A stretch of DNA of 64,000 nt from an uncultured Clostridia bacterium. Its GTDB lineage: Bacteria; Bacillota; Clostridia; Christensenellales; Borkfalkiaceae. Of the stretch, positions 52,953 to 62,406 are shown piece by piece (within the stretch, counting starts at the first letter, position 1; every line of letters begins with the position of its first letter). Under the pieces are notes generated by a model, which saw only the letters and a program-made list of their open reading frames with translations, was not told the origin of the DNA and did not search any database. Where the stretch lies: contig CALVWR010000005.1 of assembly GCA_944367565.1 (NCBI GenBank), forward strand, positions 55,199 to 119,198, in the 5' to 3' direction. The translations under genes and the position numbers were made by a program.

Positions 52953-54413
52953 ATGTACGTTCTCGGTATAGATTTCGGCGGCGGCGCGAGTAAGGCAACG
53001 CTTTTATCCGAAGATGGCAAAATTACGGCGACGGCTTTCAAGGAATACGCGACGTATGCTGTCGCGGACGGCGGGCGCGAGCAAAAACCCGAAGAATGGC
53101 TCGGCGCCGCGCTCGACAACATTCAAACCGTTATCGGCGTTTCCGGCATAGACGCAAAAGACATCGTTTGCGTGTGTTTCGACGCGGCGACGCATACCGC
53201 GGTGCTTATGGACGAAAAGGGGAAAGTCCTTGCGCCTTCCGTATATTGGACGGATACCCGCTCGGTTAAAGAAAAGCAATACCTTGCGGAAAATTACGGC
53301 GCGGAAATTTTTTCCAAATTCAAGCACGAACCGGATACGATTTGGACGCTTACGCAGCTTTTATGGATGAAGAACAAAGATCCGGAACTTTTTTCGAGAA
53401 TTCATAAAATTACTTTTGCGAAAGATTTCGTGCGCGGGTTTTTTACGGGGGATTTCGTTACGGACGATATAGAAGCGGAAGGCAGCATGCTTTTCGATTT
53501 CGACAAAAAAGACTGGGACGAAAAATTTCTCTCTCTGTTGGGGTTAAAAAAAGAAAACTTCCCGAAAGTCGTCAGACCGTTGTCTGTCGTCGGCAGAATT
53601 ACAAGAAAAGCGGCTGAGGTTTCCGGATTGCGCGCGGGGACGGCGGTGATATGCGGGACGACCGACACCGCGGCGGAAATCTTTGCGGCGGGCGCGGCGG
53701 AAAAGGGCGCGGCGACGCTGAAACTTGCAACGGCGGGCAGGATATGCGTCGTAACCGACCGGCTGATTCCCGATAAACACCTTATCAATTACTCTCACGT
53801 CGCCGACGGGCTTTTCTATCCCGGTACGGCAACCAAGTCCTGCGCGTCGTCTTTAAGATGGTTCAGAGATGCGTTCGGCGGCGAATATAAAGATTTGGAC
53901 GCGCTTGCGGAGACCGTTCCCGTCGGCAGCGACGGAATGTTTTTTCATCCGTTTTTGAGCGGGGAACTTACGCCGTACGGCGATCCGGAGTTAAAGGCAA
54001 GTTTTACCGGCGTAACGTTTACGCATACGAAAGCGCATTTCGTACGGGCGGTTTTGGAAGGCGTTGCGTTTTCGCTTTTGGATTGCAAAAAGTATCTGGA
54101 AGAAAAGGGCGTAAAAATCACCCGCGCCACGGCGATCGGCGGCGGCGCGAAGAGCGGATTGTGGAGGCAAATCGTTGCGGACGCGCTCGGCATCGAACTG
54201 ATTTCAATCCGCAACGGAGACAGTTCGTTCGGCAGTTCGATGCTGGCGGGAATCGCGGCGGGTTTTTTCAAAGATTTTAAAGACGCGATCCGTAAATGTC
54301 TTATCGTTACGGGGAAAACGTCGCCGAACAGAGAAAATACCGCGAAATACGAAGAATTATTCAGCCGGTATAAAAAAACAGCGCGCGCTTTGATCGGGAT
54401 CCGCAATGATTAA
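52953..54413 (+). CDS. FGGY-family carbohydrate kinase, xylulokinase-like
   Basis: 486 residues. GIDFGGGASKATLL is the first phosphate motif, CGTTDTAAEIFAAG and AIGGGAKSGLWRQIVAD the second-domain and adenosine motifs. Members phosphorylate ketoses or polyols. The catalytic Asp is expected in DTRSVKE. In this operon it probably phosphorylates the product of the fucose-isomerase-like protein. It overlaps the ETF gene by 8 bases. Confidence 0.88.
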   Translation: MYVLGIDFGGGASKATLLSEDGKITATAFKEYATYAVADGGREQKPEEWLGAALDNIQTVIGVSGIDAKDIVCVCFDAATHTAVLMDEKGKVLAPSVYWTDTRSVKEKQYLAENYGAEIFSKFKHEPDTIWTLTQLLWMKNKDPELFSRIHKITFAKDFVRGFFTGDFVTDDIEAEGSMLFDFDKKDWDEKFLSLLGLKKENFPKVVRPLSVVGRITRKAAEVSGLRAGTAVICGTTDTAAEIFAAGAAEKGAATLKLATAGRICVVTDRLIPDKHLINYSHVADGLFYPGTATKSCASSLRWFRDAFGGEYKDLDALAETVPVGSDGMFFHPFLSGELTPYGDPELKASFTGVTFTHTKAHFVRAVLEGVAFSLLDCKKYLEEKGVKITRATAIGGGAKSGLWRQIVADALGIELISIRNGDSSFGSSMLAGIAAGFFKDFKDAIRKCLIVTGKTSPNRENTAKYEELFSRYKKTARALIGIRND

Positions 54414-55797
54414 GATCGTAGTGGCGGTAAAACTGAATCAAGGGGAAATCGGCCCGTTTGACGGCGCGGCTTTAGAATGCGCGTTAAGTACCAAAAACGC
54501 ACGCGTAACCGTGGTGAGCATGTCGCCGTTAAGCGCGCTTGCGCAGGCGGAATACATAACGCGCCTCGGCGCAGAGGAAACGATCCTTATATCCGACGAG
54601 GCGTTTAAGGGGAGCGACACGCTCGTTACGGCGAAAATTCTCGCAAGGGTCGTACGGGATTTAAAACCGGACATCGTTTTGTGCGGCAGGCAAAGCACGG
54701 ACGGAGATACCGCGCAGGTCCCCGCCGAACTTGCGGAAATGCTCGGCTTCCGCTTTATCCCTTACGCCATGGATTTTGCCTTGGACGAAATACAAACGAG
54801 AACCGGCAGATATGCGGTCGAAACGCCGTGCGTCGTTTCCGTCGAAAGAATCAAAGAGTTGCGCTTTGCGTCCTATAAATCGCAGAAAAAAGAAGTAAAG
54901 ATCATCGATAATTCCGTTCTCGGTTTCGAAAAAAACGAAGTGGGGGAAAAAGGTTCGCCCACGCGCGTTTTAAAAAGTTTTTTATCGGAGGCAGGCAGAA
55001 GAAAGTGCACGTTCGTTTCCGCGGGCGATATGGAAGCGATCGTAAAAAACGCATTGAACAAGCCGTTTCCGGTTGCGGACGCCGCCTTCCGGCAGAAAGA
55101 TTCTAAAAAGATCGGGCGGCTGCTCGTCGTCGGCGAAGGATTGCAGGGCGCGGCGGAAGACATTGCGGAAACAGTTATCCGGTTTGACGGCGTAGCGGTT
55201 GACGAAATCTGCGGCTTTATTCAAAAAAGCGGGATAAAGAACATCATATTTAAAAGCAATTTACAAAACAGAGCGATCGCGCCTGCGGTCGCCGCAAGGC
55301 TGAACGCCGGCTTGTGCGCGGATTGTATAAGGCTTGAAACGGACGGGGAAAAACTTTTCGCCTATCGCCCCGCGGCTTCGGGAAAAATCGTTGCAAAAAT
55401 TGCCTGCGAAGGCGAATTGTTTATGGCTACGGTGAGAGAAGCGGGCGAAACGTCGGGCGACATCGTTTTCGGTATAGGATACGGAGCAAACGGGTACCTG
55501 CCGCAAATCAAAGCGTTTGCGGAAAGGATCGGCGCAAAATTGGCGGCGTCGAGAAAAGCGGTGGATAACGGGCTGATGCCGTATGAAACGCAGATAGGTT
55601 TAACCGGAAAGATCATCAAGCCGAAAGTTTATGTCGCATGCGGGATAAGCGGAAAAATTCAGCACAGAACGGGAATGGAAAATTCCGGAACGGTTATCGC
55701 GATCAACAAAGATAAAAACGCGGAAATTTTTGATTATGCCGATTACGGCATCGTGGAGGACATAAAAAATGTTGGTGGATTTCAAAAAGATCCTTGA
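54406..55797 (+). CDS. Fused electron-transfer flavoprotein (EtfB-EtfA)
   Basis: 463 residues. The first 200 match EtfB (IVVAVKLNQ, LCGRQSTDGDTAQVPAELAEMLG), and residues about 230-463 match EtfA with the FAD motif RKAVDNGLMPYETQIGLTG and VACGISGKIQH. Normally these are two proteins. A single-chain ETF next to GlcD- and GlcF-like proteins suggests electron bifurcation or confurcation with NAD and ferredoxin. It is translationally coupled at both ends (8-base overlap before, 29-base overlap after). Confidence 0.88.
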   Translation: MIKIVVAVKLNQGEIGPFDGAALECALSTKNARVTVVSMSPLSALAQAEYITRLGAEETILISDEAFKGSDTLVTAKILARVVRDLKPDIVLCGRQSTDGDTAQVPAELAEMLGFRFIPYAMDFALDEIQTRTGRYAVETPCVVSVERIKELRFASYKSQKKEVKIIDNSVLGFEKNEVGEKGSPTRVLKSFLSEAGRRKCTFVSAGDMEAIVKNALNKPFPVADAAFRQKDSKKIGRLLVVGEGLQGAAEDIAETVIRFDGVAVDEICGFIQKSGIKNIIFKSNLQNRAIAPAVAARLNAGLCADCIRLETDGEKLFAYRPAASGKIVAKIACEGELFMATVREAGETSGDIVFGIGYGANGYLPQIKAFAERIGAKLAASRKAVDNGLMPYETQIGLTGKIIKPKVYVACGISGKIQHRTGMENSGTVIAINKDKNAEIFDYADYGIVEDIKNVGGFQKDP

Positions 55798-56596
55798 TTA
55801 CGGAGAAAAAGGCGCATTTGCCGTTCCCGCGTTCAACGTGTATAATATGGAAACGGTAATGGGCGTGATCGCCGCGGCGGAAGAAAATCGTTCGCCCGTG
55901 ATTATGCAGCTTTATTCTCGGCTTGCGACGACGGGCTTTGCGGATTTTCTCGCGCCGATCATATTAAAGGCTGCAGAAAAATCGAGCGTTCCCGTCTGCA
56001 TGCATCTGGATCACGGCGCGGGGTTCGTTCCGGCGGCGATAGCGCTGAAAAACGGCGCGACGGGCATCATGGTGGATTTTTCCAAATTGCCGTTTGAAGA
56101 AAATGCGGAAAAGACGAGGAAAACGGTGGAAATATGCAGGGAACTCGGCGTGGGGGTGGAAGGCGAACTCGGCGCGATCGGTAAAGCTTCCGAAGAAATT
56201 CCGGCCGATTTTACGACGGTGGAAGACGCCGTCAGATATACGGAAATTACAGGCGTTGTTGCGCTTGCAATCGCCGTCGGTACGGCGCACGGAAGATATA
56301 AAAAGGCCCCCGTTCTCGCCATAGACAGGATAAGAGAAATTAAAAAGGCAACGAAGGTTTCGCTCGTCCTTCACGGCGGTTCCGGCGTTCCCGACGACCA
56401 GATCCGCGCGGCGATAAACGCGGGGATAAGGAAGGTGAATTTCGGCACCGATCTGTGCTATTCTTTCCTCGATAAGGTATTTGAAACCGACAGAAACAAA
56501 GTGGCGATAGATTTGTTTATGGCGGACCCCGTAAACGCGGTAAAAGCGTTTGCGGCGTCTAAAATACAGCTCCTCGGGGCGGCGGGAAAAGCATGA
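55769..56596 (+). CDS. Class II fructose-bisphosphate-type aldolase
   Basis: 275 residues. HLDHG (first zinc His), EGELGAIG and VLHGGSGVPD are the class II aldolase motifs. Relatives include FbaA, tagatose-bisphosphate aldolase and IolJ. With IolB- and PfkB-type partners an IolJ-like reaction (cleaving a phosphorylated deoxyketogluconate to DHAP) is one option; cleavage of a ketose 1-phosphate or bisphosphate is another. GGAGGA lies 8 bases before the ATG inside the ETF gene. Confidence 0.88.
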   Translation: MLVDFKKILDYGEKGAFAVPAFNVYNMETVMGVIAAAEENRSPVIMQLYSRLATTGFADFLAPIILKAAEKSSVPVCMHLDHGAGFVPAAIALKNGATGIMVDFSKLPFEENAEKTRKTVEICRELGVGVEGELGAIGKASEEIPADFTTVEDAVRYTEITGVVALAIAVGTAHGRYKKAPVLAIDRIREIKKATKVSLVLHGGSGVPDDQIRAAINAGIRKVNFGTDLCYSFLDKVFETDRNKVAIDLFMADPVNAVKAFAASKIQLLGAAGKA

Positions 56597-57507
56597 AAAG
56601 ACTCGTCGGTTTAGGTGCGTGCGTTTACGACACGCTGATAACTTGTGCGGAATATCCCGCGGAAGATACGAAAAAAAAGTCCGAACGGGTTTTTCATTCG
56701 GGCGGCGGGCCTGTGGGAAACGCCCTCGTGATCGCAAGCAAATTGGGGCTTGACTGTTCAATCGTCGGCGCGTTTGCAGACGACGCGGCGGGCAGATTTT
56801 TGCTTGACGATTTTAAAAAGTACGGTGTGAACACGGACGAAGCGAAAAAAATTTCCGGCGCGACTACGTTCACTTCTTATATTATATTGTCCGAAAAAAC
56901 CAAAACGCGCACCTGCGTGTTTGACAGAGGCACGATCAAAGACGACCCTGCTTTTATAGACGAGCGGGCTATAAAAAACGCGGATATACTGCATCTTGAC
57001 GGGAATTATCTGAATTGCGCGATAAAAGCGGCGAAAATCGCAAAGGAGCATCACGTTAAGATCTGCATGGACGCGGGCGGGCTTTACGAGGGAATAGAGA
57101 GGCTTTTGCCGTTCGCGGACATCCTGATCCCGTCGGCGGAATTCGCAAAAGGTTTTACGCGCAAAAAAGATGTGAAAGAGGCGATGAAAACGCTTTACGA
57201 AAAATTCTCACCGGAAATTCTCGTCGTAACGGACGGGAGCAACGGCGGATATTACTGCGATAACGGATCCGTCGCAAAGTATGACGGCGTTCCGGTGAAC
57301 GCGGTAGACACAAACGGCGCGGGCGATACTTTTCACGGCGCGTTCTTGGCGGCTTATGCCAAGGGAAACGGCGTTTTTTCCTGCTGTCTTTTCGCAAGCA
57401 GGGTCGCGGCGTACAAATGCGAACATTTCGGCGTACGGGAGTTTGCTCTCAGCGAAAAAATAATCGCCGAAAGATTTGACGGCGGCAAGCCGGCGCCGTC
57501 GTTATAA
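56593..57507 (+). CDS. PfkB-family sugar kinase
   Basis: 304 residues. HSGGGPVGNALVIASKLG is the N-terminal PfkB signature and VDTNGAGDTFHGAF the C-terminal one with catalytic Asp and anion hole. Relatives include ribokinase, KdgK and IolC. Presence of two kinases in one operon (FGGY and PfkB) suggests either a bisphosphate intermediate or two branches. It starts within an ATGA overlap with the aldolase gene. Confidence 0.88.
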   Translation: MKRLVGLGACVYDTLITCAEYPAEDTKKKSERVFHSGGGPVGNALVIASKLGLDCSIVGAFADDAAGRFLLDDFKKYGVNTDEAKKISGATTFTSYIILSEKTKTRTCVFDRGTIKDDPAFIDERAIKNADILHLDGNYLNCAIKAAKIAKEHHVKICMDAGGLYEGIERLLPFADILIPSAEFAKGFTRKKDVKEAMKTLYEKFSPEILVVTDGSNGGYYCDNGSVAKYDGVPVNAVDTNGAGDTFHGAFLAAYAKGNGVFSCCLFASRVAAYKCEHFGVREFALSEKIIAERFDGGKPAPSL

Positions 57508-57522
57508 ATAAGGAGATCGTTT

Positions 57523-58920
57523 ATGCTCGGTTACAATTTGAAAATCGGTTTGCTGCCGATAAGAAGGTGGATCAAGGAACCGCCGAAACGTATAGGTATA
57601 TTCCAAAGCGATTATGCGGTGGAAAACAAGAAAAAAACGGTCAAATACATCAAAGAACGCTTTACCGACGAAATAACCGAATTTGTCGATATCGATTTTC
57701 TTAACGAAGAGGGCGTTTTGTTTTCGGAAGAAGATTGCGATAAGGTTTCCGATTATTTTATGCGGCAGAAGATCGACGCGCTTTTCGTCATCAACTGTAA
57801 TTTCGGGATGGAAAACGTCGTGGGGCTCGTTGCGCATAAACTCAAACTGCCCACGCTTTTATGGGGACCGCGAGACAGGAATTTCAGCGGCGGGATACGC
57901 TATACGGATACGCAGTGCGGGCTGTTTGCCGTGAGTAAACAGTTGAAAAGGGCAAACGTTCCTTTCAGTTATATAGAGAACTGCGATATGGAATCGGATA
58001 TTTTCGCCGCGGGGCTGCATAAGTTTCTGGCAGTCGCCACGATGGTGAAAAATTTCAAAAACATGACGATATTGCAGGTCGGAACGAGAATAAAACCCTT
58101 TTCGTCCATCATGTACAACGAGTTGGAACTGAAAGAGAAATTCAACGTAAACGTAAAGATCTTCAATCTTGCGGAAGCGGTAGGTGAACTCGAACAAATT
58201 TATAACACGCGCCGAAAAGAGTTGGAAGCGTATCTCGTATGGCTTAAAAACACCTTCGATTGCGGCGATTTGTCGGACGAATATCTTAAAAAAATGCTTG
58301 CGATCGTGTATTATTACGAAGATCTTGCCAAACGGAACGATTGCAATATCATAAGCGGCGAATGTTGGACGGGAATAACCCTCGGCTGGGGCGCGAATCC
58401 CTGCCTTGCAATGTGCCTTCTTGCCGAAAAAGGGATATACGTTACCTGCGAATGGGATATGCATATGTCGATAACGAATATTCTTTTGTTATCCGCAACG
58501 CGCGGCAAACGCAAGCCCATTCAGGGGGAAATGACCTGCCGCAACCCCGAAAACGACAATTCGGAACTGTTATGGCATTGCGGACCGTTCCCCTTGGAAT
58601 ACAAAGACGAAAAGTGTAAGCCGTATCTTTACAATACCAAACCGTCGTTCAAATTGCGGGACGGGGTGTATACGATAGCCAGATTTCAGGCGGAAAAAGG
58701 GAAATACTATCTGCTCGGCGGGAAGGTCTCCACCTGCAAAGGGCCCGAAACGTTCGGAACGTATATGTGGGTCGAATTTAAGGATCTGCCCAAATTCGAG
58801 CGAAAACTGATAGAGGGGCCGTATATACACCACATGTCGGAAGTTTACGGCGATTATACGGAAGAACTTAAAGAATTCTGTAAATATGCCGACGTTCTTT
58901 TCGATCCCGCCGAGGAATGA
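57523..58920 (+). CDS. L-fucose/L-arabinose isomerase-like protein
   Basis: 465 residues. The N-terminal Rossmann-like half (IGLLPIRRWIKEPPK, IDALFVINCNFGMENVVG) and the C-terminal region (SGECWTGITLGWGANPCLAM, VTCEWDMHMSITNILLLSATRG) match the fucose isomerase-like fold, with metal-ligand candidates Glu and Asp in the expected places. It probably interconverts an aldose and ketose. Last gene of the operon; a strong hairpin follows. Confidence 0.8.
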   Translation: MLGYNLKIGLLPIRRWIKEPPKRIGIFQSDYAVENKKKTVKYIKERFTDEITEFVDIDFLNEEGVLFSEEDCDKVSDYFMRQKIDALFVINCNFGMENVVGLVAHKLKLPTLLWGPRDRNFSGGIRYTDTQCGLFAVSKQLKRANVPFSYIENCDMESDIFAAGLHKFLAVATMVKNFKNMTILQVGTRIKPFSSIMYNELELKEKFNVNVKIFNLAEAVGELEQIYNTRRKELEAYLVWLKNTFDCGDLSDEYLKKMLAIVYYYEDLAKRNDCNIISGECWTGITLGWGANPCLAMCLLAEKGIYVTCEWDMHMSITNILLLSATRGKRKPIQGEMTCRNPENDNSELLWHCGPFPLEYKDEKCKPYLYNTKPSFKLRDGVYTIARFQAEKGKYYLLGGKVSTCKGPETFGTYMWVEFKDLPKFERKLIEGPYIHHMSEVYGDYTEELKEFCKYADVLFDPAEE

Positions 58921-58936
58921 GAAACCGGCGCGGCAA

Positions 58937-58990
58937 ATGCGAAAACGCCGCCTTCGGAAAAATCACCTTCCGAAGGCGGCGTTTTCGCAT
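58937..58990. terminator. Bidirectional hairpin terminator after the operon
   Basis: A 21-bp perfect stem (58937-58957 with 58970-58990), A4 on the left arm and T4 on the right arm, with a 12-base loop. It lies between the operon and a small minus-strand ORF. Confidence 0.75.
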
Positions 58991-59006
58991 TGTTTTGCGC
59001 AGTTTG

Positions 59007-59213
59007 TCATAAAAGCGTTTCTTTAAGGCGCAGTTTGGAGATGTTCGGTAAATCCGATTTGTCGACGGTCTGTTTGAATTCTTCTGCGGTAGCGGCTTTT
59101 ACGAGCTCGTTGTAAACGCGGTTTTTTAAACTGTTTCTGCCTTCTGCGGAAAGGAGCGTTTCCCGCGCGAAATCTTTCAGTCTTTCCGCAAGCGTTTTTT
59201 CGGCAAAAGTCAT
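59007..59213 (-). CDS. Possible small helical protein
   Basis: 68 residues, Lys/Glu/Leu-rich and helical (AERLKDFARETLLSAEG). No known domain. It has no clear ribosome site, and its start abuts the point where the downstream GH2 frame loses its normal N-terminus. It may be a real small gene or part of DNA joined there by rearrangement. Confidence 0.4.
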   Translation of the reverse strand: MTFAEKTLAERLKDFARETLLSAEGRNSLKNRVYNELVKAATAEEFKQTVDKSDLPNISKLRLKETLL

Positions 59214-59368
59214 TTCGACGCGGTATTCGTTTCCCGCCGAAAAAAGGGATCGCGTATATAAGCGGGAAAACCGAACGTTACCACATCGGTCCGGCGTCCA
59301 AAAATTATTTTGCCAGCGACGACTGTTACGATTCGGACAGGGAACACAAACGGGAAAACTGGCAGCGC

Positions 59369-61507
59369 GTGGATCTTCCGCACGATTACGTTATTCGGGA
59401 ATTGCCCGATAAAAAGTATAACTGCGCGCTCGGTTTCGTTCCCTATAAAAACGCTTGGTATATCAAAAGATTTTCCCTTGCGGAAGAAGATCGGGATAAA
59501 AGGATCGTTTTGTTTTTTGAGGGGATCGCCACCCGCTCCGTCGTATATTGCAACGGCTGTTTTGTAAAACGGAATTTTTCGGGCTACAACAGTTTTGAGG
59601 CGGATATTACGGACGTCGTGTGCTTTGATCGGGAAAACGTGGTTTCCGTTTACGTAAATACGGAAGAACACGAAGGCTGGTGGTATGAAGGCGGCGGGAT
59701 TTACAGAAACGTCTATCTGATAAAAACAAACAAAATCGCCGTCGATCTTTGGGGGATTTACGTTTGTCCGGAACATCTCGGCAAGGAAAAATGGAACGTA
59801 AAAACGGAAGTAACCGTCCGCAACGATTTTGCCGAAGCGCGCGAATATACCGTGCATTGCACGATTTCGGACGGGAAGGGCAACGTTCTTGCCGAAGCGG
59901 AATGCGGGGACGCGGCGGCGGACAAGGATAAACGGACTTCGTTTCTGACGATGCGGGCGGATTCTCCCGATCGGTGGAGCCCCGAAAATCCGGCATTGTA
60001 TACCGTGCGGGCAGATATTGCGGTCAACGGCGAAATCGTCGATTCCTGCACGGAGCGATTCGGATTCAGAACGTTTTCCGTCGATCCGGAAAAGGGGCTG
60101 TTCGTCAACGGAAAGCATTATAAGATCAAAGGGTTGTGCGGGCATGCCGATTTCGGGCTGACGGGGAAAGCCGTTCCCGATAACATTCACAGATATAAAG
60201 TGCAGATGATGAAGGAGATGGGGGCGAACGGGTACAGGACTTCGCATTATATGCAGGCGGAGGCGTTGATGGACGCTCTCGACGAAAACGGCTTTATCGT
60301 CATGGACGAAACGCGGTGGTTTGAAAGTACCGACGAGGGGAAGGAACAACTGAAAAGCCTTCTCCTTCGGGACAGAAACAGGCCGAGCGTGTTTTTTTGG
60401 TCGCTGGGGAACGAAGAGCCGCTGCACACGAAAGAACAGGGGCACAGGATCATGCAGTCGCTGGTTTCGTTCGTGAAAAAATACGACAAAACCCGCCCGA
60501 TCTTAACTGCGGTAAGTTATGCGCCGAACAGATCCACCGTTTACGGCGACTGCGACGTGATCGCGATCAATTATAATTGGAAACTGTATGACGAAGTGCG
60601 CGGTTTATATCCGGATAAAGCCGTTATTTCTTCGGAATGCTGCGCCACGGCTTCTACGCGCGGCTGGTATTTCGATGCGGACGAAAACAGGGCGTTTTTA
60701 CCCGCTTACGACAGGGATACGTCCGATGAATTCAGGTCGCGCCGCAGAAGTTGGAAATTTATAGACGAAAACGACTGGATCTTGGGCGGTTATCAGTGGA
60801 TAGCGTTCGAACATCGGGGGGAGGCCTGTTGGCCGAGGGTGTGTTCCCAGAGCGGCGCCGTCGATTTGTTTATGCAGAAAAAGGACGCGTTTTACCAGAA
60901 TCTCTCTTATTGGACGGACGGCAGGCAGAAGCCCATGGTACATTTGCTGCCGCATTGGAATTTCCGAGGGATGGAAGGGGAAAACATACGCGTGGTCGCA
61001 TATACCAACGCGCAGGAGGTCGAACTCGCGCTCAACGGGAAGTCCTTAGGCAAAAAAGCGATCGAAAAATACGGATACGGCGAATGGAACGTTCCGTATG
61101 CCCCCGGGGAACTGAAAGCAACCGCGTATATCGACGGGAAGATCGCGGCGACGGACTGCCGCGTTACGTCCGGAAAACCGTATCGGCTCGCCTTGCGCCT
61201 CGATACGAAAGACGTGCGCGCGAACGGCGAAGATATCGCGTTATTTACGTGCTGTGTTCTCGACGAGGCGGGGAACGAAGTTCCCGACGCGGAGGCTTTT
61301 GTGAAATTCGTTGCGAACGGCGCGGGCAGGATTTTATCCACCGGTTCCGATATCGACGATCACGGCAGCCTGTTTGTGCCGGAAAGGCGGATGCGTGCGG
61401 GGAAAGTTACCGTGGCGGTAAAATTAGGCGAAAAAGCAGGCGCTCTCAGCCTTATGGCGACGGCGGAAGGTCTGCAGAGAGGAATATTGAATATAGAAGT
61501 AAAATAG
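59369..61507 (+). CDS. Glycoside hydrolase family 2 protein with unresolved start
   Basis: 712 residues from the first canonical start, a GTG that is internal to the conserved WQRVDLPHDY motif. Family-like sequence continues upstream in frame to about 59246 (KTERYHIGPASKNYF), but no ATG, GTG or TTG is available there. The gene is therefore probably 5'-truncated or uses an unusual start. All later domains are intact: sugar-binding, Ig-like, TIM barrel with acid/base Glu in SLGNEEPLHT and nucleophile Glu in VISSECCA, and C-terminal Ig-like domains. It probably attacks beta-galactosides or beta-glucuronides and precedes the amino-sugar genes. Confidence 0.8.
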   Translation: MDLPHDYVIRELPDKKYNCALGFVPYKNAWYIKRFSLAEEDRDKRIVLFFEGIATRSVVYCNGCFVKRNFSGYNSFEADITDVVCFDRENVVSVYVNTEEHEGWWYEGGGIYRNVYLIKTNKIAVDLWGIYVCPEHLGKEKWNVKTEVTVRNDFAEAREYTVHCTISDGKGNVLAEAECGDAAADKDKRTSFLTMRADSPDRWSPENPALYTVRADIAVNGEIVDSCTERFGFRTFSVDPEKGLFVNGKHYKIKGLCGHADFGLTGKAVPDNIHRYKVQMMKEMGANGYRTSHYMQAEALMDALDENGFIVMDETRWFESTDEGKEQLKSLLLRDRNRPSVFFWSLGNEEPLHTKEQGHRIMQSLVSFVKKYDKTRPILTAVSYAPNRSTVYGDCDVIAINYNWKLYDEVRGLYPDKAVISSECCATASTRGWYFDADENRAFLPAYDRDTSDEFRSRRRSWKFIDENDWILGGYQWIAFEHRGEACWPRVCSQSGAVDLFMQKKDAFYQNLSYWTDGRQKPMVHLLPHWNFRGMEGENIRVVAYTNAQEVELALNGKSLGKKAIEKYGYGEWNVPYAPGELKATAYIDGKIAATDCRVTSGKPYRLALRLDTKDVRANGEDIALFTCCVLDEAGNEVPDAEAFVKFVANGAGRILSTGSDIDDHGSLFVPERRMRAGKVTVAVKLGEKAGALSLMATAEGLQRGILNIEVK

Positions 61508-61553
61508 AGAATTTATTTTGCCGTATTTTTTACGAAAAAGGAGGATAACGGAA

Positions 61554-62405
61554 ATGGAAGATATTTATACAATGCCGATTGCGGAATTGGAAAAGAGGAG
61601 CAACATTAAACTCAACGTATGCGATCACGAAGTGGATATGTACTGGAAAGTTGCGATCGAGGTTCTGGAAACCATAGAAAAAAACAATCGTTCCGGAAAA
61701 ACTACGTTTATGATCGTGCCGTACGGTCCCCTCGGCCCGTATTTCAGATTGACTTATTTTATCAATAAATACAAAATCAGCCTTAAAAACTGTGTTTTCT
61801 GTAATATGGACGAATATCTGACGGACGAAAAAAAGTATATCGATATAGAAGATCCGCTGTCGTTCAGAGGGGGGATGAACCGGATTTTTTATTCGCAGAT
61901 CGATGAAGAACTCAATGTTCTGCCGCAGAACAGGTATTTCCCCGATCCGGAAAATCCGGACAACGTTTTGCGGCTTATCGACAAGTACGGCGCGCCCGAT
62001 ATGGTTTTCGGCGGCGTGGGAATAAACGGGCACTATGCTTTTAACGAACCCCCGTACGGCGATGAAAAATGCACGAACGACGAATTTTTGAACAGGCAGA
62101 CGCGCGTATTGGAGGTATCGAGGGAGACCCGTACCATAAACGGATTTATGAATGCCGGAGGGAATTTCAATGCGATTCCCAAATATTGCATCACCGTGGG
62201 CATGAAAGAAATGTTTATGGCAAAAAAGGTGATCATGTGTATGCCCAGAGATTGGAATGCGGGGGCTTTGCGTTCCGTGCTTTCGGGAAAGGAAGACTGT
62301 CATGTGCCGTGCTCGCTTTTCCAAAGGCACGCCGACGCCACCCTTTACGCTACGCGCGAAGCGTTAAAAGCGCCCGTTCCGGAAATCAGGGTCTATAATA
62401 AGTGA
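61554..62405 (+). CDS. Glucosamine-6-phosphate deaminase/isomerase-like protein
   Basis: About 283 residues. FGGVGINGHYAFNEPP corresponds to the NagB catalytic loop (usual GGIGxDGHIAFNEP), and CNMDEYL to the turn with catalytic Asp. It is longer and more divergent than NagB, so the substrate could differ. Adjacent nagA (1-bp gap) supports N-acetylglucosamine breakdown to fructose 6-phosphate. ATG 61554 follows AAGGAGG; the frame opens at 61518. Confidence 0.82.
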   Translation: MEDIYTMPIAELEKRSNIKLNVCDHEVDMYWKVAIEVLETIEKNNRSGKTTFMIVPYGPLGPYFRLTYFINKYKISLKNCVFCNMDEYLTDEKKYIDIEDPLSFRGGMNRIFYSQIDEELNVLPQNRYFPDPENPDNVLRLIDKYGAPDMVFGGVGINGHYAFNEPPYGDEKCTNDEFLNRQTRVLEVSRETRTINGFMNAGGNFNAIPKYCITVGMKEMFMAKKVIMCMPRDWNAGALRSVLSGKEDCHVPCSLFQRHADATLYATREALKAPVPEIRVYNK

Positions 62406-62406
62406 T

